Part shown: one piece after another, positions 25,943 to 35,592 of the stretch
Numbering within the stretch: the first letter of the stretch is position 1
Layout: the number at the start of each line of letters is the position of its first letter
Assembly (NCBI RefSeq): GCF_900114085.1
Contig: NZ_FORU01000001.1
Location: 186,206-250,205, forward strand
DNA length: 64,000 bases
Direction: 5' to 3'
Source: Myroides guanonis
GTDB taxonomy: Bacteria > Bacteroidota > Bacteroidia > Flavobacteriales > Flavobacteriaceae
Made by a program: the position numbers and the translations under genes
Notes under the pieces: generated by a model
Told to the model about the DNA's origin: nothing
Database searches by the model: none
The model's input: only the letters and a program-made list of their open reading frames with translations

Positions 25943-25970
25943 TTGTATTTGAATTTTAAGTTTACTTTTG
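25943..25970 (+). promoter_or_regulatory. flavobacterial promoter upstream of the SulP gene
   Basis: TTG (25943-25945), 17-base spacer, TACTTTTG (25963-25970): full match to TTG-N17..23-TAnnTTTG. The leader to the SulP start would be about 150 bases. Confidence 0.6.
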
Positions 25971-26128
25971 CAACGCATGTGATATGTGTAGAATTGAAGA
26001 TCAATTTGTCTTGATTTATTATATATCCTAGATTGAATCCGTATTTTACAATTAAGACTCATTTTGTAAATACAATGTTTATTTTGTAGTCGGATATTAA
26101 CTTTATACTATCTCAATTTAACTTCTTA

Positions 26129-27658
26129 ATGGAAAAAGCGCTGTCTTTTATCAGTATACCTAATCTTAATTATAAGAATGAAATTCTCGCTGGTTTAACG
26201 GTTGCTATGACCATGATTCCAGAATCAATTTCTTTTGCAATTCTAGCTGGTTTATCTCCGTTAACAGGACTTTATGCAGCATTTTTAATGGGATTGGTTA
26301 CCTCAATTCTTGGAGGAAGACCTGGAATGGTTTCTGGTGGTGCAGGCGCTACTGTAATTACTTTGATTGCTTTGGCTAGTTCTCATGGTGTTCAATATCT
26401 ATTTGCCGCTGTAATTCTAGCTGGTTTAATACAGTTTTTAGTCGGAGCTCTCAAACTTGGTAAATTCGTGCGGCTAATTCCTCAACCGGTTATGTATGGT
26501 TTTTTAAATGGTTTAGCTATTGTAATTTTTATGGCTCAGTTGGAACAATTTAAAGACCCTGAGAATGGTTCTATGTGGATGAGTGGTTCGTCACTATATT
26601 TAATGGCAGGACTCACAATGCTAACGATTTTAATTGTCATTGGGTTGCCTAGACTTACAAAGGTTGTTCCGTCTTCTTTGGTTGCTATTTTTGTTGTGTT
26701 TGGAATAGTGGCATTTTTTGGAATTGAAACTAAAAAAGTGATAGATATAGCTTCTATTAGTGGGGGTTTACCTAGTTTTAATATTCCAGAAATTCCTTTT
26801 ACTTTGGATAGTCTAAAAATAATTTTTCCGTATGCTTTAATCATGGCTACTGTAGGGTTGATAGAATCTCTATTGACTTTGAATATGGTTGATGAAATAA
26901 CTGCTACTAAAGGAAATTCTAATAGGGAGTCTATAGCTCAGGGGACAGCTAATATAGTTAACGGGTTTTTTGGTGGAATGGGTGGCTGTGCCATGGTTGC
27001 TCAAACTTTAGTGAACATCAATGCTGGAGCTAGGTCTAGATTATCTGCATTTGTTGGTGCTATTGCTATTCTTGTAATTATATTATTTGCGGGCCCTTTT
27101 ATAGAGAAAATACCTATGGCGGCTCTTGTAGGAGTCATGATGATAGTTGCGATTAAGACATTTCAGTGGTTTAGTTTCAGGATTGTAAATAAGTTTCCTA
27201 AGTCAGATATTTTTGTAGGTATCCTAGTTGCTCTTATTACGGTTATTCTTCATAATCTAGCCGTTGCGGTTCTTGTTGGAGTAGTTTTATCTGCTTTGGT
27301 ATTTGCTTGGGACAACGCGAAACGGATACGAGCTAGAAAGTACATTGATTCTGAAGGGGTTAAGTATTACGAGATATGTGGTCCATTATTTTTTGGTTCG
27401 ACTACCGCGTTTTTAGAAAAGTTTGATCTCAATGAAGATCCAGATCGAATTGTTGTTGATTTTAAGGAAAGTAGAATCGTTGATATGTCTGCGATTGATG
27501 CTTTACACAAGATTACGGGAAGATATGCTAAACTTGGTAAAAAAATACATTTACGCCATCTTAGTGATGATTGTAGAACTCTTTTGAACAATGCAAGTGG
27601 TGTTATAGAAGTAAATATTGAGGAAGATCCTACTTATATAGTAATGCCAAGGGATTAA
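26129..27658 (+). CDS. SulP-family anion transporter with STAS domain
   Basis: 509 residues, a usual SulP length. The N-terminal signature is present (LNYKNEILAGLTVAMTMIPESISFAILAGLSPLTGLYAAFLMGLV), then ~11-14 hydrophobic segments including GRPGMVSGGAGATVI and NIVNGFFGGMGGCAMVAQTLVNINAGARSRLS. The cytoplasmic STAS domain fills residues ~400-505 (VVDFKESRIVDMSAIDALHKI, KKIHLRHLSDDCRTLL). It moves an inorganic anion (sulfate, bicarbonate or chloride) across the inner membrane. Substrate cannot be told from sequence. No sulfate-assimilation genes are adjacent. Confidence 0.95.
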   Translation: MEKALSFISIPNLNYKNEILAGLTVAMTMIPESISFAILAGLSPLTGLYAAFLMGLVTSILGGRPGMVSGGAGATVITLIALASSHGVQYLFAAVILAGLIQFLVGALKLGKFVRLIPQPVMYGFLNGLAIVIFMAQLEQFKDPENGSMWMSGSSLYLMAGLTMLTILIVIGLPRLTKVVPSSLVAIFVVFGIVAFFGIETKKVIDIASISGGLPSFNIPEIPFTLDSLKIIFPYALIMATVGLIESLLTLNMVDEITATKGNSNRESIAQGTANIVNGFFGGMGGCAMVAQTLVNINAGARSRLSAFVGAIAILVIILFAGPFIEKIPMAALVGVMMIVAIKTFQWFSFRIVNKFPKSDIFVGILVALITVILHNLAVAVLVGVVLSALVFAWDNAKRIRARKYIDSEGVKYYEICGPLFFGSTTAFLEKFDLNEDPDRIVVDFKESRIVDMSAIDALHKITGRYAKLGKKIHLRHLSDDCRTLLNNASGVIEVNIEEDPTYIVMPRD

Positions 27659-27763
27659 TTGTCATGTACTAGAATGATTTGAATGAAAATTATATATAAA
27701 CAGTTCAACTAAATACCTGTGTAGTTCATTGGAAAGAGAGTTAATATGTGAAGTGACTAAGAA

Positions 27764-27786
27764 AAGAACTGCGTTAAGCAGTTCTT
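27764..27786. terminator. hairpin between SulP and GNAT genes
   Basis: AAGAACTGC - GTTAA - GCAGTTCTT, 9 bp perfect, between two convergent genes. T-tract weak on both sides. Confidence 0.65.
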
Positions 27787-27791
27787 GGTAA

Positions 27792-28298
27792 CTAGGTATT
27801 TTTATCGATGCTTTTTAATATCAGTTTTTCTGTAGGTAAATTGTCCTCAACACCTATGAAATAGCTTTTGAATCCGAATTTTTCTAATAGCTTTCTAGAT
27901 GCTAAATTTTCTGGGTCTATAATAGCAATAATATCTAAATTTGGAAAGGAGTTAGCTGCAAGCGAAAGTAGTTTAGTGCATATATTGGTTCCTAAACCTT
28001 TTCTCCAATTCTCTTTTTTAAGAATATAACCAATTTCAAGTACTGAATTGTCATTTATGTGAGGTTCCAGTTTGCAGTGGCCAAGGTATCTACCTTCTTG
28101 ATTTAAGACTCTAAAGAACCCTAATTCCGATTCTTTCTCGTTGGTTTCAATGATTGTATTAAATTTATTTACTGTTTCTTCTTCAGTCAATCCCTTCCCC
28201 GAAATATAGAACATTAGTTCATCATCTTGGACTAGATTTTTAAAAGTATTATAGTCTTCTTGTATATATTTAAGCAATGTTATTCTTTGTTTTTCCAT
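27792..28298 (-). CDS. GNAT-family N-acetyltransferase (RimJ/RimL type)
   Basis: 168 residues from the ATG at 28298. A longer frame to 28340 exists, but its first 14 residues are hydrophobic and atypical. EIGYILKKENWRKGLGTNICTKLL is GNAT motif A with the acetyl-CoA-binding R-x-G-x-G, and ENLASRKLLEKFGFK is motif B. The overall layout fits the RimJ/RimL-like subgroup that acetylates N-termini or small molecules. Substrate unknown. Confidence 0.88.
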   Translation of the reverse strand: MEKQRITLLKYIQEDYNTFKNLVQDDELMFYISGKGLTEEETVNKFNTIIETNEKESELGFFRVLNQEGRYLGHCKLEPHINDNSVLEIGYILKKENWRKGLGTNICTKLLSLAANSFPNLDIIAIIDPENLASRKLLEKFGFKSYFIGVEDNLPTEKLILKSIDKNT

Positions 28299-28622
28299 GG
28301 CGAAATTTAAAGAAAAATAAATTAACAGATAGATAGGCAAGTTGTAAAATGATGTTATAAAAGAGTTTAAAATATATTATTTAACACTTTTAACTCGTAT
28401 TTATTGCTTGAGTTAATTTTTTTTGAGTTTGAATATTTGTTAAAATATATGTGTGATTTTTATATTTTGTTTAAAATTATAAGTTTTTAAATTAAAATAT
28501 TAACAATATGTGTACTTTAATTTCTTAATTAAATTATTTTTATATAAATATTAGTATAAAATATTTATAACAAAATTTAAATAAATATATTTGTTAGTAT
28601 TAAGTAATAAATATAGATAATA
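28299..28622. other. AT-rich divergent spacer with a -7 box for the giant adhesin
   Basis: About 324 bases, extremely AT-rich. TATATTTG at 28586-28593 matches the -7 box, 30 bases before the adhesin ATG. No good TTG at the -33 position. No gene seen. Confidence 0.45.
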
Positions 28623-31600
28623 ATGAAAAATAAACATCTGTTTTCTGAGATTACACTAATTGTGCTGCTTTTTTTGATGACTAATCATATTTTAGCTAAC
28701 AAGTTTGAACAAGCCAATACAGCAAATCACAAAACTCGGATTCAGAAATCCTACGACCCTCGATTATTTTTCCTTTCTCAACTTAATACTTCTTTTGCAT
28801 CTGATTGTCCAATACAAGTAACACCCTTTTTCGAAGGATTTAATATTGGTTCTTCAACATTGGATTGCTGGACAATTAAAAATGAGAATAAAGATTTGAG
28901 AAAATGGTATGTAACTACTCTTGCACCTAAAGAAGGTGATCAAACAATGCAGTTCTCAGGAATATCGAATAATGATGATTGGCTAATTTCTCCGACATTG
29001 AATTTGGATGCTAAAAAAGTATATAAATTAGGATATTCTTATAAGACAGATAGTTTTAACAAGAATGAAATGGAGTTGTCAGCATCTAATTCAGGTATCG
29101 ATATTGTTGAATTTAATAAAGTTTTAGTCCCTCGAAAAATTGTTAACCATGATAACTGGCAACAAGAAATAGTTTACATTTCTAATTATGGTGGTAATGT
29201 TAACCTAGCTTGGCACAACTCAACAAAAGGAGAAACTGAAATTTATTTGGATGAGGTATTTATTAATGAAATTCCTTGTATGGAACCTGTAAATTTGAAT
29301 ACCAAAGATATTTCAACTAATAGTGCTACCTTATTTTGGGAAGATTCTATGAATTCTTCTTGGGAATATCAAGTTCAACCTGTTGGATCTAGTTCCTTTT
29401 CAACAACTGGCATTGTTACCACAAAAAATCAAGTCAAAGTAACGCAAGATGTTAATGGTAATAATTTAAAGTCTGGTGAAGCGTATGAATTTTTTGTGAG
29501 AGCGAAGTGTTCATCTACTGTTAATGGGGAGTGGATAGGTCCATTTTTATTTAGTATTTCTTGTAATGCTCAATCTATTCCTTTTAAAGAGGGGTTTAAT
29601 AGCGATTCTACATCTTTAAATTGTTGGAGATTAATTGATAATAATAGAGATGAGTTTGAAATAAAAAATAATATTTGGAGTTTTTCAAATACTAATTTTC
29701 ACGAAGGTGATGGGGTTAGTTCTTTTAAAAGTCCATTTCCTAATAAGACCAATGATGATTGGTTAATTTCTCCAACGTTTAGTTTGGATGGAGGTGTTTA
29801 TGCACTAACTTATTACTATAAAACGTCCATATATAATGATAATGAGTTTGAGGTACTTCTTTCTCAAAATGGCAACGACCCCGTTGATTTTACAACTGTA
29901 TTAGAGCCTAAGTCTAAAAAAAATGGCAATCTCTATAAAAAGAAAGTTCTTTTCATTCAAGGAATAAACTCTTATGTAAACATAGCTTGGCATGCTAATG
30001 GTGAAGGGAAATCTGATATTTATATAGACCTTGTAACCTTAGAAAAGGTTCCATGTGCATCACCTGAAGATGAAATAGAAATTAGTCAAATAGGAATAGA
30101 TAGGGCAACTTTAAAATGGACTGATGCAAATAGTGAAAAATGGGAGTATTTTGTTAGACCCTCTGGGTCTAGTTTACCACCGTCTAAAAGTGGAACAGTT
30201 ACAAGCAATAAAGAGGTTACTGTAACAAAAACGTCTGAAACAGGTTCACCTATCCTTTTACCTGATTCATGGTATGATTTTTTTATTAGAGGTAATTGTG
30301 GAGGTGGTGAATCTAGTTTATGGATTGGACCTATTTCTTTCAAGACGGATTGTGTTTCTTTTAATATCCCTTTTTGGGAAGGGTTTAATTTTGATTCTAC
30401 TTCTGTAAATTGTTGGACTATAGTAGACAATAATAAAGATTCATTTGAGGGACTTAGTTCTAATCTATTTGGTTTAGTTAATTTTAAAAACTTTGAAGGT
30501 ACTAGGTGTATGAGTTTTGTTGGAAGTAATTCAAGTACAAAACATGACGACTGGTTGATATCTCCGAGTTTTACTTTAGAAGCTAATAAATTTTATAGAT
30601 TGAAATACCATTATAAGTCAGAATTAAATTATAGTGATTTTGAAGTGCTTTTATCTGATAATGGAACTGATTTAAGTAATTTCAAAAAGGTTTTGATTAA
30701 AAAAGAAAAAGGTGTTTCTAATGATTGGCAAGAGGAAGTTATAGTTATCAAAGGGTTCAATGGAAATGCAAAGATTGCATGGCATAATTTTACTAACAAT
30801 TATGTTACTAAATTATTTATAGATAATGTTTTCTTGGAAGAGATTGTTGGCTGTCCTGAGCCTGTAAATTTAGGGGTAGAATATCTAAATAATACAACTA
30901 TCTTTTGGTCTGATGAATTCGGTAAAGATTGGGAGTATTATGTGCAAAAATCAGGTGGAGTAACTCCAACAACTAAGGGAGTTCCTACTGTAGTTAAGAA
31001 AAATATTATTAGTAATGATTATCTTGGAAAACCGTTGGAATCTAATGTGGAATATGAATTCTACGTAAGAACTAAGTGCGATAATGGAGAATTTAGTGTA
31101 TGGGTTGGTCCCTACAAATTTAGGATCCCATGTAGTGTTTATTCTACTGCTTTTTGGGAAGGATTTAATACTAGTTCTAAATCATTTAAATGTTGGACGA
31201 TATTGGATAACAATATGGATGCCTCTGATCCTATTGGAGAAGATATTTGGAAAAGATCAAATACCGATAAATATGAAGGGAATTTTGGGATGCAATATGT
31301 CTCTACAAAAACAGAGTCTGATGATTGGTTAATTAGTCCAACCATTGAACTTGAAAAAAACAAACTATACAGGCTTAAGTATCACTTTAAAACAACTACT
31401 AAAAATGCTAATAGTGATTTTGAATTGTTGGCTTCAAATACTGGAATAAAACCAGAAAATTTTAATATAGAAATCATTAAAAATCAAACTTATCAAATAG
31501 ATATATTTCAGGAGAATATAATTTTCATTAAAAACCTAGATGGTGAAGTTAATTTAGCTTGGCACGTAAAAGGAGAAGGGGCTAAGAATATTTATTTGGA

Positions 31601-34600
31601 TAATGTTTTTATTCAGGAAGTTACAGGATGTCCAGAACCTTTAAATATAGATGTTAAAGAAGTTAAAGCAAAAGAAGTTACAGTTAATTGGACAGATGAT
31701 TTTAATGCTGATGAGTGGGAATATTATGTGCAAACAAAAGGTTCTCCACTTCCACCTAGTAATGGGACAAAAACTAAAACTAAAGATAATATTATAACAA
31801 AGGATCAATTAGGAAAAACTCTTGAACCTAATTCGGAATACGAATTCTATGTCCGTACTGATTGTGGTAATGGTACTTATAGTATCTGGACAGGACCTTT
31901 CTATTTCCATACTGAATGCGATATATATTCTATTCCTTTCATGGAGAATTTCAATACAGATTCTAAAACTTTAGATTGTTGGTCTATTATTGACAATAAT
32001 AATGACTTTTATGCAGATTGGGGGATAAATAAATGGGCACTTAATAAAGGCTTTTATTATGAAGGGGATCAATCTATGGTTATTGTGGGAATTGATATTT
32101 ATGGTGGGGTAGTAGAAAATGACGATTGGTTAATATCTCCTAGTATTGTAATGGATAATAGTGATTACGTTTTGAAATATCATTATAAAACAAATGCATG
32201 GGATGGTGGTGGTTTTGAAGTGTTATTATCTAAAGATGGGACTTCAATAGATAAATTCATCAAAGAAATCGTAAAAGAAAAATACTATACAAATGATACA
32301 TGGAAAGAAGAAGTAGTGTTTTTTAAAGGGACTGCTGGTATTATTAATCTTGCATGGCATATGAATTTTATAGGTATATCAGAAATTAATATTGATAAAA
32401 TTACATTGAAAAAGGTAGAGAACTGTCCAGAACCATATCATATCGTTAAAAGTAATCAAACAACTAGTAGTATTGATTTAGAATGGGAACAAGATGGAGG
32501 CATAACAAGTTGGGAAGTCATTGTCGTGAAATATGGAGAGGATTCAACAGCTATTCCTTTGCAATCATTTACCGTTACAGGGTCTCCAAAAACTACTGTT
32601 AATGGACTTTCACAAGGTGGCGCTTATACTATTTTTGTTAGAGCAAAATGTACAGATGGAAAGTCAAACAGTGATTGGTCTACATCTGTTGACGTTGCAA
32701 TTGAAATAGGACCTAATGATGATTGTAATGGTGCTATTACCATTCCCGTTAATACGGGAGTGGAATGTGAGAAAACGGTTATAGGTTCTATTTTTGGCTC
32801 TACAAAATCCACGACTATTGTACCATCATGTAAACCCTCTAGTTTTGAAAATGATGTCTGGTTTGAGTTTACAGCATTATCCGAAGCACATTTGTTGAGT
32901 TTAAAAGATTTTGCAAGTGTTTCAGGTATTACTCCGATTTTTATGTCTGCTGCTTTGTACGATGTTCCTTGTAGTTCTATAACATCTAGTGCATTAGCTT
33001 GTTATGAATTCTCTAAAGGATCAGTTAGAACCGTTTTAAGTGATCTTACTCCTGGTAAAAAGTATTATCTGCGTTTTGGTGTCGCTGAACCTAATCTTGA
33101 TTATGTATTCAATATTTGTATTACTACTTCTGAATATTCTCCAACAGAGGTTACCCCAAGTGGAGGTACTTATACGGTAGAAGAATTAGTGAGTGAGGTA
33201 TTGATAAAATCAAATTGTGATTTAGTTTCTAACATAAGATATCAAAATGGTGACGGAGGAGTTAAAGCTATGAGTTATAATACGTTGGGGTACTTTAATA
33301 AGAAAAATTCTGATTTTCCTTTTGAAGAGGGGATTGTTTTATCAACTAATGAAGCTCAATATATAGAAGGACCCTATAAAGGTCCAGGTGCATGGAGAGG
33401 AAATAATGATCAGAGATGGGCAGGTGATATAGATATTAATAATGCTATTGATGATTCTGGAGGTGGTCCATATTCTGACAAAAGAGTTACTCAGATAGAA
33501 TTCGATTTCATACCTATTAAAGAAGAGATAAAATTCGACTATTTGTTTGCCTCGAATAGCTATCATGAGGAATGTGGAGAAGTTTGTAGTACAGGAGCAT
33601 TGTTTGCTGCATGGCTTGTGGATACTACAACCGGTCAGGGAGAAAATCTTGCTAAAGTTCCTGAGACAAATATTCCAATTGCAATTAATACTATAAGGGA
33701 TGTTCAAAAATCTGGAGCGATATTTTGTGAGAGTATACATTCAAAATGGTTTGATAAGTATTACGATAATGAAACCGCTATTGATGCAGGAGTAGATTTT
33801 GCAGGTTTAACTAAACCAATGAGTTCAGAGTTGGTTAAAGTAGTTCCAGGGAGAAAATATCATATCAAACTTGCTGTAATAGATTTTTGTCCGAATGTTA
33901 ATCATTCATCTGCAGTTTTCTTTAATGCAGGTAGTTTTGATTTAGGGAATTTGGATTTGGGGGCAGATTTGTTAGTAGAGAATGGAACTGCTTTATGTGG
34001 TGGGGAAGCTAGAATTATAAAAACTGGGCTTGGAGATGATGATGTTACAATTAAATGGTATCAAGATGAGATAGAGATCGTTGGAGAAAATCAACCAGAT
34101 TTAGAAGTGAGTGAAACTGGGAATTATAAAGTTATAGCCCATTATGATGCTATTAATTGTGATGTTATTGGCGAGATTAAAGTAGAGATTTTTCCTAAGA
34201 TTTCTACGGTTGTCCATAAACCTTTAAAAATCGAAGTATGTGAAAAATCATTAAGTGAGATAATTATCGAACTTACTGAAAGTGAGTCTAATATGTTTTC
34301 TGATGTTGATGGAAATAATTATGATGTTAGTTATTATAACGAGAAAGAATTAGCTGATTTAGAAAGCAATCCTATAAATACGCTATATTATTTCGATCAG
34401 TCTAAAGGAGATACTGTTATATATGTACGTGTTGAAGATAAAATAACTGGTTGTATGGAGGTATTTGAATTGCCTATTGTTATAGTTAATGGTGAGGTTC
34501 CAATTCAACGTGAGGATGTGGTAGTTTGTGAAAGTTATACATTTCCTGATTTAGAGGACAATCAATCATATTATTCTAGTTCAAAGGGCGAAGGGGTACA

Positions 34601-35201
34601 ATATAGACAAGGCAGTATCTTAGAGGGGCAAGGTGAGCATCAGATTTACATCTTACAAAGAAATGATGAAAAAGGATGTTATGAGGAAATTTCTTACTAT
34701 GTAACAATTACTGAAGCAGTAGATGCACGTAGATTTAAAGATAGAGAGCTCAGCTGTGAGTTGTATCAATTGCAACCTTTACCTAAAAATAGTAGATATT
34801 ATTTAAAACCTAATGGAGAGGGGGAACCGTTAATAGAGGGAAGTTTTGTATTGGAAACGCAAAAGATTTATGTCTATGCTGTTTCAGAGGACGGTGTTTG
34901 TATTGATGAAAGTAGCTTTACAATTTCTTACCAAGAATGTCCGATTCCTAAAGGTATTTCTCCTAATGGAGACGGTATTAATGATGCTTTAGATCTTACT
35001 GCACACAGAGTGAGAAGCTTGAAAATATTCAATCGTTTTGGAACTGAGGTTTACTCATATGTATCTGGATATACAAATGAATGGGTAGGACAGGATAAAC
35101 AAGGAAATAAATTACCAGATGGAACTTATTTCTATGTTGTTATTACGGGAGACAATGGTGGAGAGAATACGAGAAGTGGATGGGTTCAAATCAATAGATA
35201 A
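28623..35201 (+). CDS. giant T9SS type B adhesin with five choice-of-anchor J/Fn3-like units
   Basis: 2192 residues. N-terminal hydrophobic signal (ITLIVLLFLMTNHILA). Five repeated units of ~260 residues begin near residues 60, 314, 576, 836 and 1099. Each has a cleaved-adhesin/choice-of-anchor J module (IPFWEGFN..S...NCWTI.DNN, then DDWLISPT, then FEVLLS, then NLAWH) followed by an Fn3-like module (CPEPxN ... WEYYVQ ... YEFYVRT.C.NG). There follow an extra Fn3 (~1270), a beta-sandwich module (DDCNGAITIPVN, ~1366), a choice-of-anchor L domain (~1513-1780: GYFNKKNSDFPFEEGIVLS, KFDYLFASNSY, VFFNAGSFDLG), Ig-like modules, and a type B sorting domain (~2105-2192: CPIPKGISPNGDGINDALDL, LKIFNRFGTEVYSY, DGTYFYVV). 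Secreted to the cell surface by the T9SS. No PorP/SprF gene is adjacent. Confidence 0.9.
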   Translation: MKNKHLFSEITLIVLLFLMTNHILANKFEQANTANHKTRIQKSYDPRLFFLSQLNTSFASDCPIQVTPFFEGFNIGSSTLDCWTIKNENKDLRKWYVTTLAPKEGDQTMQFSGISNNDDWLISPTLNLDAKKVYKLGYSYKTDSFNKNEMELSASNSGIDIVEFNKVLVPRKIVNHDNWQQEIVYISNYGGNVNLAWHNSTKGETEIYLDEVFINEIPCMEPVNLNTKDISTNSATLFWEDSMNSSWEYQVQPVGSSSFSTTGIVTTKNQVKVTQDVNGNNLKSGEAYEFFVRAKCSSTVNGEWIGPFLFSISCNAQSIPFKEGFNSDSTSLNCWRLIDNNRDEFEIKNNIWSFSNTNFHEGDGVSSFKSPFPNKTNDDWLISPTFSLDGGVYALTYYYKTSIYNDNEFEVLLSQNGNDPVDFTTVLEPKSKKNGNLYKKKVLFIQGINSYVNIAWHANGEGKSDIYIDLVTLEKVPCASPEDEIEISQIGIDRATLKWTDANSEKWEYFVRPSGSSLPPSKSGTVTSNKEVTVTKTSETGSPILLPDSWYDFFIRGNCGGGESSLWIGPISFKTDCVSFNIPFWEGFNFDSTSVNCWTIVDNNKDSFEGLSSNLFGLVNFKNFEGTRCMSFVGSNSSTKHDDWLISPSFTLEANKFYRLKYHYKSELNYSDFEVLLSDNGTDLSNFKKVLIKKEKGVSNDWQEEVIVIKGFNGNAKIAWHNFTNNYVTKLFIDNVFLEEIVGCPEPVNLGVEYLNNTTIFWSDEFGKDWEYYVQKSGGVTPTTKGVPTVVKKNIISNDYLGKPLESNVEYEFYVRTKCDNGEFSVWVGPYKFRIPCSVYSTAFWEGFNTSSKSFKCWTILDNNMDASDPIGEDIWKRSNTDKYEGNFGMQYVSTKTESDDWLISPTIELEKNKLYRLKYHFKTTTKNANSDFELLASNTGIKPENFNIEIIKNQTYQIDIFQENIIFIKNLDGEVNLAWHVKGEGAKNIYLDNVFIQEVTGCPEPLNIDVKEVKAKEVTVNWTDDFNADEWEYYVQTKGSPLPPSNGTKTKTKDNIITKDQLGKTLEPNSEYEFYVRTDCGNGTYSIWTGPFYFHTECDIYSIPFMENFNTDSKTLDCWSIIDNNNDFYADWGINKWALNKGFYYEGDQSMVIVGIDIYGGVVENDDWLISPSIVMDNSDYVLKYHYKTNAWDGGGFEVLLSKDGTSIDKFIKEIVKEKYYTNDTWKEEVVFFKGTAGIINLAWHMNFIGISEINIDKITLKKVENCPEPYHIVKSNQTTSSIDLEWEQDGGITSWEVIVVKYGEDSTAIPLQSFTVTGSPKTTVNGLSQGGAYTIFVRAKCTDGKSNSDWSTSVDVAIEIGPNDDCNGAITIPVNTGVECEKTVIGSIFGSTKSTTIVPSCKPSSFENDVWFEFTALSEAHLLSLKDFASVSGITPIFMSAALYDVPCSSITSSALACYEFSKGSVRTVLSDLTPGKKYYLRFGVAEPNLDYVFNICITTSEYSPTEVTPSGGTYTVEELVSEVLIKSNCDLVSNIRYQNGDGGVKAMSYNTLGYFNKKNSDFPFEEGIVLSTNEAQYIEGPYKGPGAWRGNNDQRWAGDIDINNAIDDSGGGPYSDKRVTQIEFDFIPIKEEIKFDYLFASNSYHEECGEVCSTGALFAAWLVDTTTGQGENLAKVPETNIPIAINTIRDVQKSGAIFCESIHSKWFDKYYDNETAIDAGVDFAGLTKPMSSELVKVVPGRKYHIKLAVIDFCPNVNHSSAVFFNAGSFDLGNLDLGADLLVENGTALCGGEARIIKTGLGDDDVTIKWYQDEIEIVGENQPDLEVSETGNYKVIAHYDAINCDVIGEIKVEIFPKISTVVHKPLKIEVCEKSLSEIIIELTESESNMFSDVDGNNYDVSYYNEKELADLESNPINTLYYFDQSKGDTVIYVRVEDKITGCMEVFELPIVIVNGEVPIQREDVVVCESYTFPDLEDNQSYYSSSKGEGVQYRQGSILEGQGEHQIYILQRNDEKGCYEEISYYVTITEAVDARRFKDRELSCELYQLQPLPKNSRYYLKPNGEGEPLIEGSFVLETQKIYVYAVSEDGVCIDESSFTISYQECPIPKGISPNGDGINDALDLTAHRVRSLKIFNRFGTEVYSYVSGYTNEWVGQDKQGNKLPDGTYFYVVITGDNGGENTRSGWVQINR

Positions 35202-35250
35202 ATGATTATGTCTTGATTTTTTAAATAGAATATATTTTTTAAACATCTAA

Positions 35251-35280
35251 AAACCATCTCTAAATTTGAGGTGGTTTTTT
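35251..35280 (+). terminator. intrinsic terminator after the giant adhesin
   Basis: AAACCATCTC / GAGGTGGTTT stem with one G-U pair and loop TAAATTT, followed by a T run. Confidence 0.82.
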
Positions 35281-35568
35281 TAATCTTGAAATTATTTTTA
35301 TGAAATTATCGATTAAAGGTAGTTGTTAAAAAGCTTAATTTTTATTGATAAGTTTTGTTTTTGTAGTTTAAGTATAAAGTTAAAATAACAATGTTTTAGT
35401 TTTTCAGTATAATTAATTTTTCTGTTTTGTTGTATTAATTTTTATTTTGACGTTTTATGATGTCTTATTATTATCAAAGTGGGTGATTTTGTGATTATAA
35501 TACATCTTGTATTTTATTTATTTTTTAAAATTTACTCACTTGTTTTAATTTAGAATAATTAAAAATAA
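35281..35568. other. AT-rich spacer upstream of the TonB receptor gene
   Basis: Low-complexity A/T sequence, no coding frame seen. The promoter and a palindrome for the receptor lie at its right end. Confidence 0.5.
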
Positions 35569-35592
35569 TACATTTGTGAAAATTTTATCACA
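35569..35592 (+). promoter_or_regulatory. -7 box and overlapping palindrome at the TonB receptor start
   Basis: TACATTTG (35569-35576) is a -7 box. TGTGA (35575-35579) and TCACA (35588-35592) form an inverted repeat with an 8-base spacer that overlaps the box and the first base of the start codon. This placement suits a repressor operator, for instance for iron control; no known consensus was matched. Confidence 0.45.

Noticed and set aside
28623..35201. Nucleotide repeats in the adhesins as a CRISPR array or satellite
   Set aside because: The repeats are ~780-base coding units with diverged DNA and conserved protein motifs, without short direct repeats and regular spacers.
35575..35592. CRP binding site (TGTGA/TCACA)
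   Set aside because: The half-sites are separated by 8 bases, not 6, and overlap the promoter and start codon; kept only as a generic palindrome.
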